Shown piece after piece: positions 51,618 to 63,054 of a stretch of 64,000 nucleotides of DNA. A model generated the notes under the pieces. That model worked only from the letters and a program-made list of their open reading frames with translations, ran no database searches and was not told the DNA's origin. This DNA is from Kudoa neothunni (taxonomy: Eukaryota; Cnidaria). The position numbers were made by a program, and so were the translations under genes. The DNA lies in assembly GCA_964304625.1 (NCBI GenBank), contig OZ199838.1, positions 3,906,001 to 3,970,000 of the forward strand, given 5' to 3'. The stretch's first letter is position 1; every line of letters starts with the position of its first letter.

Positions 51618-52857
51618 TTAACCCTCGCGGAACGGTGTGGGGTTCATGCGGACCCCAATTTTTGTATTTTCTCTTTGTTTTATAAATGCAAAAATGTTTT
51701 AATCCCACGAATTCCAAACAGAGGTATCATGTTTGTTTATTTTCCTTTTAAAGTTTTTTTATATTTAATATTAATCGAAATAAACTTACCTCTTTCGTGC
51801 GTGTTTTTGATAAAGGGATTATTTAGTTAGCTTATTAATTGAGATCAATATATAAAATAATGAATGAAACTTCATTAAATATGTGTTTTAATTATATTTT
51901 AAACCAGTATAATTGTATTTCTATCATTTTATATCATCGCCCCACAAATACCGATATATATATATATGTATACCCATAGATTATTGAAGGATTACAGGCT
52001 TAAGTTTAAATCCATGTTGTTTGTGCACAATATAAGTAAATTATTAGTTATTGTTTTTCAATTAATGTTTCGGTGATCAATATTTACTGCATATAATAAT
52101 TTTAATTCCGAAATATTCACTGCCATTTATTATTTTATTATATTTTTTTGAATTGACTTTTGATGGAACTATCAAAAAACATTGAGTTAATATTCCGTAT
52201 TATTTTTTAATTTTAAAGTCACATGGAAATAAAAATGTCTTCTAAGTGAAAAAATACTCATAAAATAAATGTACTATGTAGATACGGATATCAATTTTTG
52301 AGGACTTACATGCATCGATGATTAATTTAAGTTTTTTATTTTATAGCGAATGAGTAATTCTGTCATTGGTATGTATAATAAAATCAATGAAATATTTTAT
52401 TATGTGATTTCTGTTTATTAACAGGTGACAATTTTGTTATAATTATAATCTTCCGCGCTATAAGAAGATTAACGAGAGTTACTCGGAAAACGCGGTTTGG
52501 CGTGGCTAGCTTGTCCTTTAAATATTCTTGAATACAAGCAATGCTACTGAATGTCTTAATCACTGTCGTGAGAAAGCTATTTTATACTGCCTATCAGTGC
52601 TGTGCGAGAGTGTCCCAGTCATTTTGTGAACCGTTGCCTTCAGTAGAAAATTCTGCTAATCTATCCATCTTTTACAAAAATATATAGATAATTTTAACCA
52701 ACTAATAATGGTTTCCTTATCTTTATAATATATTAATCATGTAAAATGGTAGTTATTATAAAAATTTCGCTTACATAATGAGCTAACCGCTGGGGTCCGC
52801 GCGGACCCCACACCGGAACATACGTACATTTTCCGAACACCGTCCTGTAAGGGTTAA
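51618..52857. mobile_element. Non-autonomous piggyBac-type element, 1232 bases
   Basis: TTAA at 51618-51621 and 52854-52857. The left end CCCTCGCGGAACGGTGTGG matches the right end, CCCTTACAGGACGGTGTTC read inward. GC-rich subterminal palindromes stand out: GGGGTTCATGCGGACCCC near 51639 and GGGGTCCGCGCGGACCCC at about 52793-52810, the latter followed by a second copy of the CGGTGT end motif in inverse. The interior is AT-rich and non-coding. Confidence 0.85.
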
Positions 52858-52940
52858 ATGTTAAAATAATTACCAAACATACGAAATGACGTGTTTCGTC
52901 ATCCGCGTTAGTTTTCGGAGCTCCATCCTCTGAGGGTTAA

Positions 52941-53745
52941 TCAAACATATAATTATACACGTTTCAAAAATTATTATCCAGTTTTAAAATAATGCAGCAA
53001 TATCTTGATTTCATGTTTATATGCTAAATTATCTTTGTTAGTGATAATATTTTTTATTTTGTCAATATATAATTATAATTAGGTCAAATTATGAAACAAA
53101 TATAACAAATCAAAATTTTAGTTTTTTTTTCATGCAAAATTATTAAGTTCTCTAGTTTATGAATATATAGAACGAATATTAATAATTCGATCTTCTGTGT
53201 AACGCTTAGATTTTTATGATTTATTTTCGTGCTGATTTCAGGTTTCAGTATGTTAAATTATTTTGGTTTAGAAAAGCACTTCCATCAGTAACCACACAGC
53301 TATTTAGTGTTAACAACATTTTAAATTAAAACTTCACTACAAAATCACAAAATTTGTATGAACAGCGAATAATCAGCTTAAAAATTCCCACCTTTAACAG
53401 GAACGGAGAGATAAATAAAAGAAGGTTTATTGTTAAAAAAAATTCAAAGCAATCTATTAGGATAAATGAAAATAATTTATTTCTCGAAAACACCTCGATA
53501 AATGTAATACGAGAAATGAGCTAAACTTTATTTCATCGACCTAATTATAACAATACATAAATTTTATTACAAAATAAGCAAATTTTTCTGTAAAATATCT
53601 TAATACAAGATCAAATAATATTTGAAATAAATTCTCTTGTTCAAAAATTAAAAAAATCAAATATCCAACCAAAAACATAACATAAATTTTTAAGGATTTA
53701 CTAGAGAGTTTGTAAGGGATAAAAATGACAAATTTCACCCTCCTT
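52941..53745. other. Intergenic DNA between piggyBac elements and tetraspanin
   Basis: AT-rich, no feature recognised. The last part is the 3' flank of the minus-strand tetraspanin gene. Confidence 0.5.
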
Positions 53746-54619
53746 TTAAACGAGATATTCATCGGATTTTTTTATCATTTGATAACATGTGAACAAAATC
53801 AAAATAATCTAAAGAATGAGTTATAGTAGTTGAGCCAATGTAACACAATTATACAATAATTGAACACACTCCTGCGAGGATTCCGAATGAAATTGGGAAA
53901 TAGATTTCTAGTAGATTTTCTAATGTACCACCACAAGCAATATCAATTATGTTTGCGTGACCCTGAGTACAACTCTCCAATTGAGGGCTACAACAACTCG
54001 ATGGTAGAGGGCTAGAGGTAATTGACTCAGGACCATCTATACCACAGCATTTGATCTTTATCAAAGTTGTAGTAAAAAAACAGGATTATATAGGATACTC
54101 TATTTTGTATCACGTTTATCACTTCTTCATCTATTTCATTAGCATTATATTTTGTAAAGTATTCAGTAATACACACTTTGCCATCGTTAATAAACTAAAC
54201 CAAGTTTTAATACTGGAATGAAAAATGATGAACAAAAAATCACATTTGCTTTATTCAACCAAATGTATACCATTAGTCCTCCTGCAACGAGTACCATAAC
54301 AAATCCAAATCCAAGGAAGATTACTCCAAAGGAACCATAAGACTTGAGAATGGAAAAGGTTATAATTATAGCCATTAGTACTACGATAACACATCCTAGT
54401 ATGATGGCGACATATCCAGCTGACAGATTTAGTTCTTTTTGGCAAATATCACCATAAAGTTGTTGAGCGGCACTACCAACACCAATTATGGAGAGTCCAC
54501 CCAACTAACCAGATTCAATTATGATACAATAATAATATTTGACATTAAATTTAAATTAATTAATTTACCATTATAAGTGAGCAAAGGGAAACGCATATTA
54601 TTGTACCAATATCCATCAT
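53746..54619 (-). CDS. Tetraspanin, 5 exons, 223 residues
   Basis: Four-pass membrane scaffold protein. Minus-strand exons 54569-54619, 54244-54504, 54099-54194, 53855-54055 and 53746-53808 join in phase with introns of 43-64 bases. TM1 is IICVSLCSLIMLGGLSIIGV, TM2 the GYVAIILGCVIVVLMAIII region, and TM3 VIFLGFGFVMVLVAGGLMVY. The large loop holds the signature CCG at residues 139-141, then Cys157-Cys158 in SSCC, Cys165 and Cys177, six cysteines in all. TM4 is completed by IILILFTC, followed by the short tail YQMIKKSDEYLV. The N-terminal cytoplasmic part is very short (MMDIG), so an upstream exon is possible but not seen. Subfamily not assigned. Confidence 0.92.
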
Positions 54620-56430
54620 CACAAAATTTAATATTGTATAATACGATCACCAGCTATCTAATAAAAAATAAGCTTTAAAGATCTGGTATTATTATCAATT
54701 ATTTATACTGAGTATTATTACCTGAACATTAAATTGGGCTTATAATCTCCGTTTTCTCTTATAAGATATGACAGAAATACGTCCTAAATTTAAAATTCTC
54801 ATTTACATTTTATTTGTCCTTGCTAAATACACCTATTAGGTCCAATATATTAATTACTATATTTGAGGCCAAAATTTTAATAAAATAATTATTACACACA
54901 ATTTATATGATAGATTCGGATTTAAATGAAAGAAATTCATAGATTAGAGTCATATCAGCAAGCAAGATTATAATATACAGGCGAATAACAGATATCGCAC
55001 AAATCAATAAAGAAGTGGGTGAGGGCATATATTATAATATCCAGGTGAATATAGTTTTGATTATTGTTAATTGTTTTAGGCCTCTGAGAGTGATTACAAT
55101 GAATCAAACATATTTATATATAGAAGATTCTATAAAATTAAATTTATGCATCAACAATAAGTGGCAGTTTCCTGGATTAAAAATAACCACCGCGCAAGCG
55201 TATATGTCACTTAGGATTAAAAATATTCCTGCGAATCAATAATTTTTACTCTACCTTTATATTAAATTAAATTCTATAGATAAAATGTTTAACGGAGCCA
55301 CTTGTATCTTAATTAGGATACATATAGTGATAACACGCCTATTATCATTAAATTTAATATTACAAAAGTAGAATCCCTTCAATATTATTTATTTAAAATG
55401 TTATATATTATCCATAATGTGAATATTGATGTATTTATTACAATAGAAATTGGTTTAAGATATTATTTCACATAATATGCAAACGTATTTTAGCTAGGAG
55501 AATATTTTATAATTCATTAATAAGAAAGCTTTTAACTTATATTTAAAATAACTGGGCTCAAAGAGTATAAAAATAATCTTCTTATAAAACTTTGAATTTT
55601 AAAGGAATGTGAATATTGAAGAGATAAATAATAATCAAGTTTCAGTAGTATTGACGATAGATAATTGTTTCTGGCCTACCATTTCACTTTTAGAGGCTGG
55701 GAATAATTAAACATAGCAGATTTTTAAAAATTAAACCTGTATACAGATTTTGAGTAAGAGTTGCTGGGTTTAAAAATTTCCATTGCGAAAATGTACATGT
55801 AATTTAGTATTAAAACTTAGCACTGGCTATTGACACAGAAGTTTTTAATCCCGATAACTCCTATTTATAATTGATCTATAAACTTTATTTTTTAGAACCT
55901 ATTGTATTTAGTTACGTTTGGTTTATCTCTACGGCTACTTTGGGAAAAAATAATTAAATACAGCCAAAGCTATACCTACCTGAATATTATGATCGTGCCG
56001 CTAGCCTCTGCCTTCTTAATCTTATTTCAAAATAAATTCCAACATTGATTTATTAAATATGCAAAAACAATATAATAAATTTATTTATTAATTTTTTAAA
56101 TTGTTGGTTGTGCATTTATAAGGTTCTGTAACGGTATGGCTAAGTTTTGCCGGAAATATTATCGTGCGGGCATGTGACGCAAGCGCACTAATTAAAGTGA
56201 CATGGTCCTTTACAAAGGTTATTTCTATGTGAAGGATTACCAAAAAAATCTATAAAAATGCTGAAACTGAAGATGCCAAATAAGGAAATGTAGAGGAAGA
56301 TTGCGAACTTCACCCTCTATTGACATCGAGTCCCTTACAGAAAATGGATTCCATAATCACATAATTGGCGATGGGGATATGAAAAAGAAAATTTTTAAAC
56401 AGAAAATAAAGAAACATCGCAGAAAATACG
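54620..56430. other. Non-coding DNA with a diverged internal duplication
   Basis: 55015-55235 and 55610-55830 share scattered blocks in the same order (TAATTGTTT..GGCCT; then GGxTTAAAAATxxCCAxxGCGxAA and TxAxTTAGxATTAAA). No protein is convincing in either copy. The region 56100-56430 leads into the MULE transposase. Confidence 0.45.
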
Positions 56431-58210
56431 GTGTTTCCAACCAGAAACGTTTATTCCGTTGTTTCAACTGAAGAAAATATAAATAATATTCCTGTGTGCT
56501 TCAAAAAGTCGATTTACAAAAATATAGAAAATATTCGTAAGCGACAAAATATCAAAACTATTCCAATTTCCGATTGCTACAGTGAATTAAAACCAAACAG
56601 AAATGAGTCCAATTTATATGACTCTGGATCAGAAGACAAGCACCGAATTATTATATTCACAACTGAAAAAAATTTAATCCACCTGAGAAATTCAGATTAC
56701 TGGATGGCTGATGGCACATTTAATGTTGTTCCAAAGGAATATTATCAATTGTACACTATCCTTAGGGTTGTCTTCAACAGAGTTTTTCCACTAGTATATA
56801 TTTTAATGAGTGATAAATTACAGACGAGTTACGAAATGTTACTTAAAATTTTAGCAGAAAAAGGAAATGTCGCGCCTCCAAAGAACATCATTATTGATTT
56901 TGAATTGATCGCGTATAATGCTTTCAGAAAATTTTCGTCGAATTCAGTCCTTTTTTTGTTTGTTCCACTTTGGATAATGTATATACCCTAAAGTACAAAA
57001 ATTAGGTTGTTCCAAGGAGTATGAAACTGGTGAAGATTTCAAATTATTTTTTAAATGCCTTACATCTCTTGCATTTGTCCCTCCTAATTTTATTCTTGCT
57101 GAATATAAGAGACTAAAAATAAAATCCAAAAAATTTGTGAAATCTAGCATTAACTTGTTAATGAAATACAGTCGTGCCTCGGTATTGCGCAGCGAATTGG
57201 GACCGCTAACATACTACGCAATATAAATTCATTTATGCAATGAAGGTAAGGTTTTTCTATTTTTCATTTTATCTTTAGAGAAAATGCACACCATTATAAT
57301 CTGCGGTTCTCTTTCCTTTAAAATAGCTGATTTTCGATCTGTAACAGGATGTAAATCACAGACCTTCTGGAAATTGGCTTGCAAAAGTTTGTCTAAGAAT
57401 TCTTAAGGCATCCCTAATTTTAGATGTTGACAGTTTGACGATTAATTGTTCCTTTTGACACTTATCATCAGAGATACTGGCTTATGGCCCACCATTAAAT
57501 TAGGCCATTAATAAAGTCTCTCCTTCATTCGCGCTTTTATTTGTTAGAAATGTCGCAGCTGGAAAGTTTTTGTTCTATCTAAAAGATTCGCTCAGGTTGA
57601 ATGTTCTTTGTATTTAAAATGTATTTTTTACCAAGACATAATTATTCTATTACTAAGATCAAATTTCGAAGCTGTTCATTTTTGAACTCCTTATTGACTT
57701 AATTGAATTATTACAACTGATAATTTTAAATTTCTCGTCAACATTCCTCTGTATCCTTGGCATGGTCAAATTTACCTCGCAATGTCGAATCAAAACGGGG
57801 TTTCCGGACCTTAGAATTGCTACACAATACAAAATTACTTCACAATTCTGAACAATTTCATATTAATTTTTTTATTCATAGATATTTTTACACATATTTT
57901 GTGAGATAATGATGTAATTATTACTTAGTTGTATCCGAATTTATAAACAAAAAATTAACGAGATATCGAGCTATCAGGCAATACCAAATAACGTGATAAC
58001 AAGGCACGACTGTACATCGAAAAAATTTCATTCAAAATCCAAAATATCCAGTAATAGCATGGAATGCTTACGATCGAATTCTAAACAATATTAAACTCAC
58101 CTCAAATTCGGAAGAAATTTTGAATCGACATTTTTTTTCACATTTCGAAAAATCCTACTCTGAAATATTTGGTTTTACTCAAAAACTGAAGGAACATCAG
58201 AGTATAGTAC
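56431..58210 (+). pseudogene. MULE-type DDE transposase remnant, split by a MITE
   Basis: Mutator-like transposase core. DYWMADGTFNVVPKEYYQLY near 56697-56760 carries the first catalytic Asp in the MADGTF motif; IIIDFELIAYNAFRKF near 56890 carries the second. After a pogo MITE (57168-58012) the protein resumes with NPKYPVIAWNAYDRILNN and TSNSEEILNRHF. A stop-and-frame change near 56990 and a one-base shift just after the MITE show it is dead. No FLYWCH zinc finger or terminal repeats were identified. Confidence 0.8.
57166..58014. mobile_element. pogo/Tigger MITE inside the MULE transposase
   Basis: Element 57168-58012 (845 bases) with TA on both sides. Ends are CAGTCGTGCCTCGGTATTGC and, read inward from the right, CAGTCGTGCCTTGTTATCAC. 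The surrounding transposase reading continues across it, so the insertion is later than the MULE. Its left 50 bases match the terminal fragment at 10437-10500. Confidence 0.9.
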
Positions 58211-58217
58211 TATAGTA

Positions 58218-61123
58218 CAGGGGTGGAAAAACTTTTTTGGTCCGCGGGCCGCACCCGTAAAAAACAGCTTTTTGCATTGATAAAAGATAGAAAATGTTTT
58301 AAAATTCATTCATTATTGATTTCATACGTTTTTGTTAATTGAAATAAAGTTCAATTTTATTCCTAAATATTTTTACTTATTACAACCCTAAGTATTACTA
58401 CACAGGAAGAAACTTCCAAATCATATGAACTTTTAAAATAGCCCTTAATTCGAAAATTTGTAACAATTCGTCTTCATAAAAACATCACAAAGTATTCTAA
58501 TTATAAAATTTTCCATAATAATTTAATTTAACAAGGAGATTTTTCATTCGCAAACAAATAAAAACTAACATCATAAAAAACATAATCCTAAATAAAAGGA
58601 ACTAATGACATTTATGGAACTGGCAGCTATCATTAATAAATTTTTCAAAACCAGTTTTTAATGAGCTTGTACTTATTCTCAAGATCGAGCGCAGATTGGA
58701 GTCTGTCATTATCGCTCTATTTTGAGACATGTTAATTTTCATTACAGAGAACGTTTGCTCACATATGTATGTTGATGCAAAAATAACAAACATTCTTTTG
58801 GCAAAACTATCAAATCAGGGAACTTATCATTGTTGAAAACAGAGTAAAAGCTAATCAAATTTTTTGTTTCGAACATTTTTTTAGGGAAATGTCGGCTTGC
58901 AGGTCTATTAATTCTAATTGCAGTTATTCTGAGGATGTTTCAATGTCACATGTAACAAGCGAACAGAGCAAAGTAAAGTCATTTTCGATCAACCTAAAAC
59001 CGGAAAATCTTCTGGCGAACTCTTCATTTAGCCCTATTAACCGGGAGCTATAGTTATCACATAATGTTTTTGGGGGGATTTTGAACCTTGAATGTGGAAA
59101 AATGGGCCAAGTTTTGCTTTTTGAGTTGATTGGAAAATAGTTGAAGTTTTATTTGGATGGATTTCACTTCAAAATATAACTCGAGAGCAAATAAGCCTTT
59201 TTCTTGGAATTTTGCATTCAACTCATTCATCTTTTCCATTATATCTACAGCGAATGCGAAATCACATAACCATTCATGATTTTTTATTTTATTAGCAAAA
59301 TCGCAACTAATGTCCGTTATGTTTAAAAAGAGGGAAATTTCGATTTTTAGGGACAATACTTAATCATCGTACATTAGTGTAATAGAGTACATCGGTAAAA
59401 TCAGATTCAATTTCCTGTAAAAAGCTCCTAAATTGTTTATGTAGAGGAGCTCTTGATCTTATCTATCACGTTAACAGCACACATTACAGGGTCTAAAACA
59501 TGCTTAAATTTCAGTGAAGATTTACACAAGCTTTCTTAGTGTATAATACAATGAAATAACAAAATTTTATGTGATGGGAAATCTTCAGTGATTTTATCAT
59601 TCATCAGTTTTATTAGCCCAGAGTGTCTTCCCACGAGTGAAGGTGCTCCATCAGTAATGACACTGGTGAGTTTTTCCAAGTTTAAACCAGAATTGTTCCA
59701 ACTATTCATGACACTATCAAAAAAATCTTGTCCAGTTGTGGTATTCTTCAAGGATTCAAGTGATAAGAACTCCTCGGTAATTTCGAAATTATGGTGAATT
59801 CCTTTTACGAAAATGAGTAATTGAGTAGTATCGGTAGCATCCACACTTTCTTCCAAAGAAATAGAATAGTACTCAAAGTTGGCAACTTTTTCGAACAAAA
59901 TTTTTTTTACGATTTTGAGAAATATTTTCAATTCATCGAACAATTTTTCTTCATGATTGAGGAATGGCTTCAATTTTCGAGGTGACTTCAAGCCACACAA
60001 CATTAACAGCATCCATAAAACATTCTTTAATAAACTCTCCATCCGAGAATGTCTTGTTATGTTTTGCTAATTTGTGGGAAAGTATAAAGCTAGTCATCTT
60101 TGCATCCCTTATTATGGATGTTGCTATCCAAAATAAATTTTGTACCATATCAGATACTTCCTTTTTCAATTCTTCCTATGACAAATTGGATCTAAACTTG
60201 GAATGTTTGGTTCGATAATGGCGTTTCAAGTTGTATTCTTTGTACACAGCCGATTATGTCACGGCTAATCAAACATACAGTCTTATTATAGATGCTGTTA
60301 AAAAAGTACTTTCCAGTCCACTCGTGATTGAAACTTTGACATTCGTCTTCAATTTTTCTTTTTTTAGATTGATTGAAACTAGCCATCTCAACAAACTTTG
60401 TATACTAAAGAAAGTTTCGGCAAAAGTATAAAAAGGGTAACCGCCGTTTATAATGTCTTCTTTCGGCATATTTTTCACCTTTTTTGGGAGTGGTATGTTT
60501 TGTAAGTTTACGTTACTTAATTATGGTCAAAAATTTATCTTCGCGTATATAAATTGTGAACTAATTTGAATAGAAAAATGTTTATCGATCAGTAGATCCA
60601 TGAACATCGGCTAAACGAAGTCTACATTACGATATTCAAGGTTGGTAGGAAATAATATATAGTGAACTTATTATATCACAATTAATTAGTTCCAGAGGAC
60701 AAATAAGGGGAGATTTTATAGTTTTTATGACTAACATTATCTATTAGATATTTGAGATCATTTATAATATATATAGTCCTCTTTTCGATGATCCCATTAT
60801 AGCTCAAACGTAAAAGTTAATATTTAGAAATTACATTATTATATGAAATTATTTCTTTTTTTAAATTATATTCACCCTTAGAATGATTATTGATTATTTG
60901 TAACAATATTAGAATTTTAATACTTAATTCACATGGGCATGACGTTTGTGATGAATTATCTTCAAATTATTTAAAACAATGTATATTAAAAAATTTTTTG
61001 ACTAAAATGAACATTTTTATTATGAGAATTAGATATATAAATTTCAATTGATCAAGAATAAAAAAATTTTTGGCGACTGGTGTTGGGGCGAGCCTGTCGC
61101 TGGTCGTAATTTTCCCACCCCTG
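58218..61123 (-). mobile_element. hAT element with most of a transposase
   Basis: 2906 bases. Left end CAGGGGTGGAAAAACTTTTT, then TCCGCGGGCCGCACC; right end, read inward, CAGGGGTGGGAAAATTACG. Flanking octamers CTATAGTA and TTATAGAC share TATAG, a weak duplication. The left flank is MULE sequence and the right flank a reversed Helitron fragment, so the element sits at or near an older junction. The transposase lies on the minus strand. Confidence 0.82.
58602..60478 (-). pseudogene. hAT transposase, GTF2IRD2/SCAND3-like, broken
   Basis: From about 60386 on the minus strand: KKRKIEDECQSFNHEWTGKYFF (shortened here to its pattern KKRKI..E..FN.EW..KYFF), then the block ending NLKRHYRTKH-like, EVSDMVQNLFWIATSI, FSDGEFIKECF, SISLEESVDATDTTQL (first catalytic Asp region), and SVITDGAPSLVGRHSGL (second Asp region). 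Nearer 59350-59057 comes HEWLCDFAFAVDIMEKMNEL, and at 58793-58602 the C-terminal dimerisation block STYICEQTFSVMKINMSQNR. Order and content match the Buster/Charlie-like hAT transposases that gave rise to GTF2IRD2 and SCAND3. Several frame changes and stops separate the pieces. Confidence 0.85.
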
Positions 61124-61131
61124 TTATAGAC

Positions 61132-61440
61132 CGTCTTAACTATGTTCTAAGTGTAGAAGTAAAATTACAACGTCACAGTTTAATGTAATAGTTGAAAGTT
61201 CAATGTAACCACACCTTCACTGGACCCATTAGTAAAAACGTGTAGTAGTAATCTTATTATTGTCAGCGCTAATCTGCCTACAAGAAGTTTACACTACGAA
61301 TTCACCATTTTATGGACAATCAGACAACCATTTGTACGTTTGTAGCTAATTTTGTATTTTTTGAAGTATACTATGAAATTCAAATTGTCTAAAAAGTCTC
61401 TGTATGAGGAGAAGATTTGTGCGTACACATAACTTCAAAT
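61132..61440 (-). mobile_element. Reversed Helitron fragment
   Basis: Read on the minus strand it aligns with 44575-44890 of the nested Helitron: CCTCATACAGAGACTTT, AAAAAATACA, GTGGTGAA-like, CAGATTAGCGCTGA, GATTAC(C/T)ACT and TAAGACG(A/G)TCTA. Neither terminus is kept. One edge coincides with the right end of the hAT element at 61123. Confidence 0.65.
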
Positions 61441-62022
61441 AGATAGGCGTGATGAGTTAAAAATTACTAACATTTGTTAGCTTTTTGTCTCCGTATTCAA
61501 TGCGACGAACATAAAACATATTTTTATTTATAATTTTTCTCCATGAAAAGTATTGAGTAACATTTTTGATATTTTTTTTCTTATAAATTCAATAAAATTT
61601 CAATTTTCAATATGTTTCAGATAACGCAATTTCAGAATAATCGAGAGTTCATTCTACTTCATGTAAGTGCACATGCTTCATTTACAATATATTGGATTGT
61701 AGTGTAAAATATATTTTCCCCCTCATATAATACACAATCAATACAACAGTTTGACGTAAAAACAAATTTTTTAGTTTTTAATTTTATTAATTTTGAAGTT
61801 AGACGAAAATATAAGTTCATTATTTCCTCTGCAATTGTCACGACGATTTAATTTTCTTTATTGAATCCGTTATGTAAAGCTATTAATATGTCTAAAGTAT
61901 GTGGAAATAAATATATATATAATTGAAATTGTTTTAAAATAATTAATCCTATTTTATTCGTAAATTAAAATTGGTACATATTCAATACTTTCTTATTTTT
62001 TTGAGTATAAGCACATTATTTA
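61441..62022. other. AT-rich intergenic DNA
   Basis: No feature recognised. Confidence 0.5.
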
Positions 62023-62278
62023 TACAGTCAGCAACCGATTTTATGCACTGCGGATTTTATACATTTTTCTTAACAACAACCTAGTGGTGCTCATATTAAA
62101 TGTGTATATTCTAAGGTTTATTGTAGTTAATATTCCCCATTTTACAAATATAAAATCTTTATTTAGTATCAAATAATACCAAGGTACGTAAAATCCGTAG
62201 TGACCAATTTTACGTGCATTTTTATTCCGATTTCTATACCACTTACGGATTTTACGCACTTACTGGTTATGATCACTG
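62023..62278. mobile_element. Probable pogo-like MITE
   Basis: The left edge is TA-CAGTCAGCAACCGATTTTATGC. The right end, read inward, starts CAGTGATCATAACCAGTAAG and then GCGTAAAATCC. Three copies of a (C/A)GGATTTTA(C/T)GCAC-like block lie inside in both orientations. The right edge lacks a clean TA, so the boundaries are provisional. Confidence 0.45.
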
Positions 62279-63054
62279 ATAGCTAGAGGCGTTGAACATT
62301 TAAAGAAAATATGGAATATTGAAGTTCTTTGAAACTCTTTCTCCAAAAAATGAAAAAACAATAACTATTCGTCAATTCGAGATTTTCACATTATATTCTT
62401 TTTATGAAATAAAAAAAAGTATGAAATTGACGAAATAATACTCGAGTAGGAGACAATGAAAGATGGAATGGTTGTTATTAATGTAAATAAGGACGTTTCG
62501 TAATCAACTATGAAGGATATCGAATAGGAGGAGGTTTAAATAACACCTATAAAGTTTATAAAAAGTTGAAATTGATTGTGTACAAAATTTAAAGCACATA
62601 CCGAAGTCGGTAGTAATAGAAAATACAATTTTTTGTGAGAATTTGAAAAAGAGATTAATAAAATGTCATTGAAGAAGATTAGACAATTGAAGATAACAGA
62701 ATTATATCAATGTTTTAAAAATCAAATGAGAAATTCACTATTATTGTGTCCACATAAATATAAATTAATAAAGTTTACCCACTGTATTAGTTAAATATTC
62801 AATAACTCAAATCTATTTCCGTAATAATATTCTATGTTAAATAAAATATTTAAAAATTTATTTAGCTAATTATAAATAATATTACTGACATATAAGAAGA
62901 GTAAAAAATATAGTTTGGGAGTGATGATCATATTTTCATGGTTAGCTTAAAGCGCATAACTTAGTAAAAAAAAATCTTAAATTCGTGTAAATCAATGTTA
63001 TGAACCAATAAAATTGTTTCAGTAGAAGAATTTCAGATGAATAATGATTACAAT
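62279..63054. other. AT-rich intergenic DNA
   Basis: No gene, RNA or repeat recognised. Confidence 0.5.

Larger units (their letters stand above)
48599..52940. mobile_element. Possible composite piggyBac-type element with nested copy
   Basis: At 48599 TTAA is followed by CTCTCCGGGGACGAGG, and the next 50 bases closely resemble the left end of the complete element at 51622 (both reach CACCCCAATG/GACCCCAATT and TTTGTATTTT). At 52937-52940 TTAA closes an opposite-facing end (CCCTCAGAGGATGG read inward) that resembles the right end of the same element. They may be the two ends of one old 3.1-kb element interrupted by the 1232-base copy and a hAT MITE, or two unrelated solo ends. Confidence 0.4.

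Noticed and set aside
51519-51830. A 103-codon open frame on the plus strand
   Set aside because: It is read straight through the left end of a piggyBac-type element, including its inverted repeat; no conserved motif.
59588-60431. Plus-strand open frames over the hAT element
   Set aside because: The minus strand carries clear hAT transposase motifs; the plus frames are shadows.
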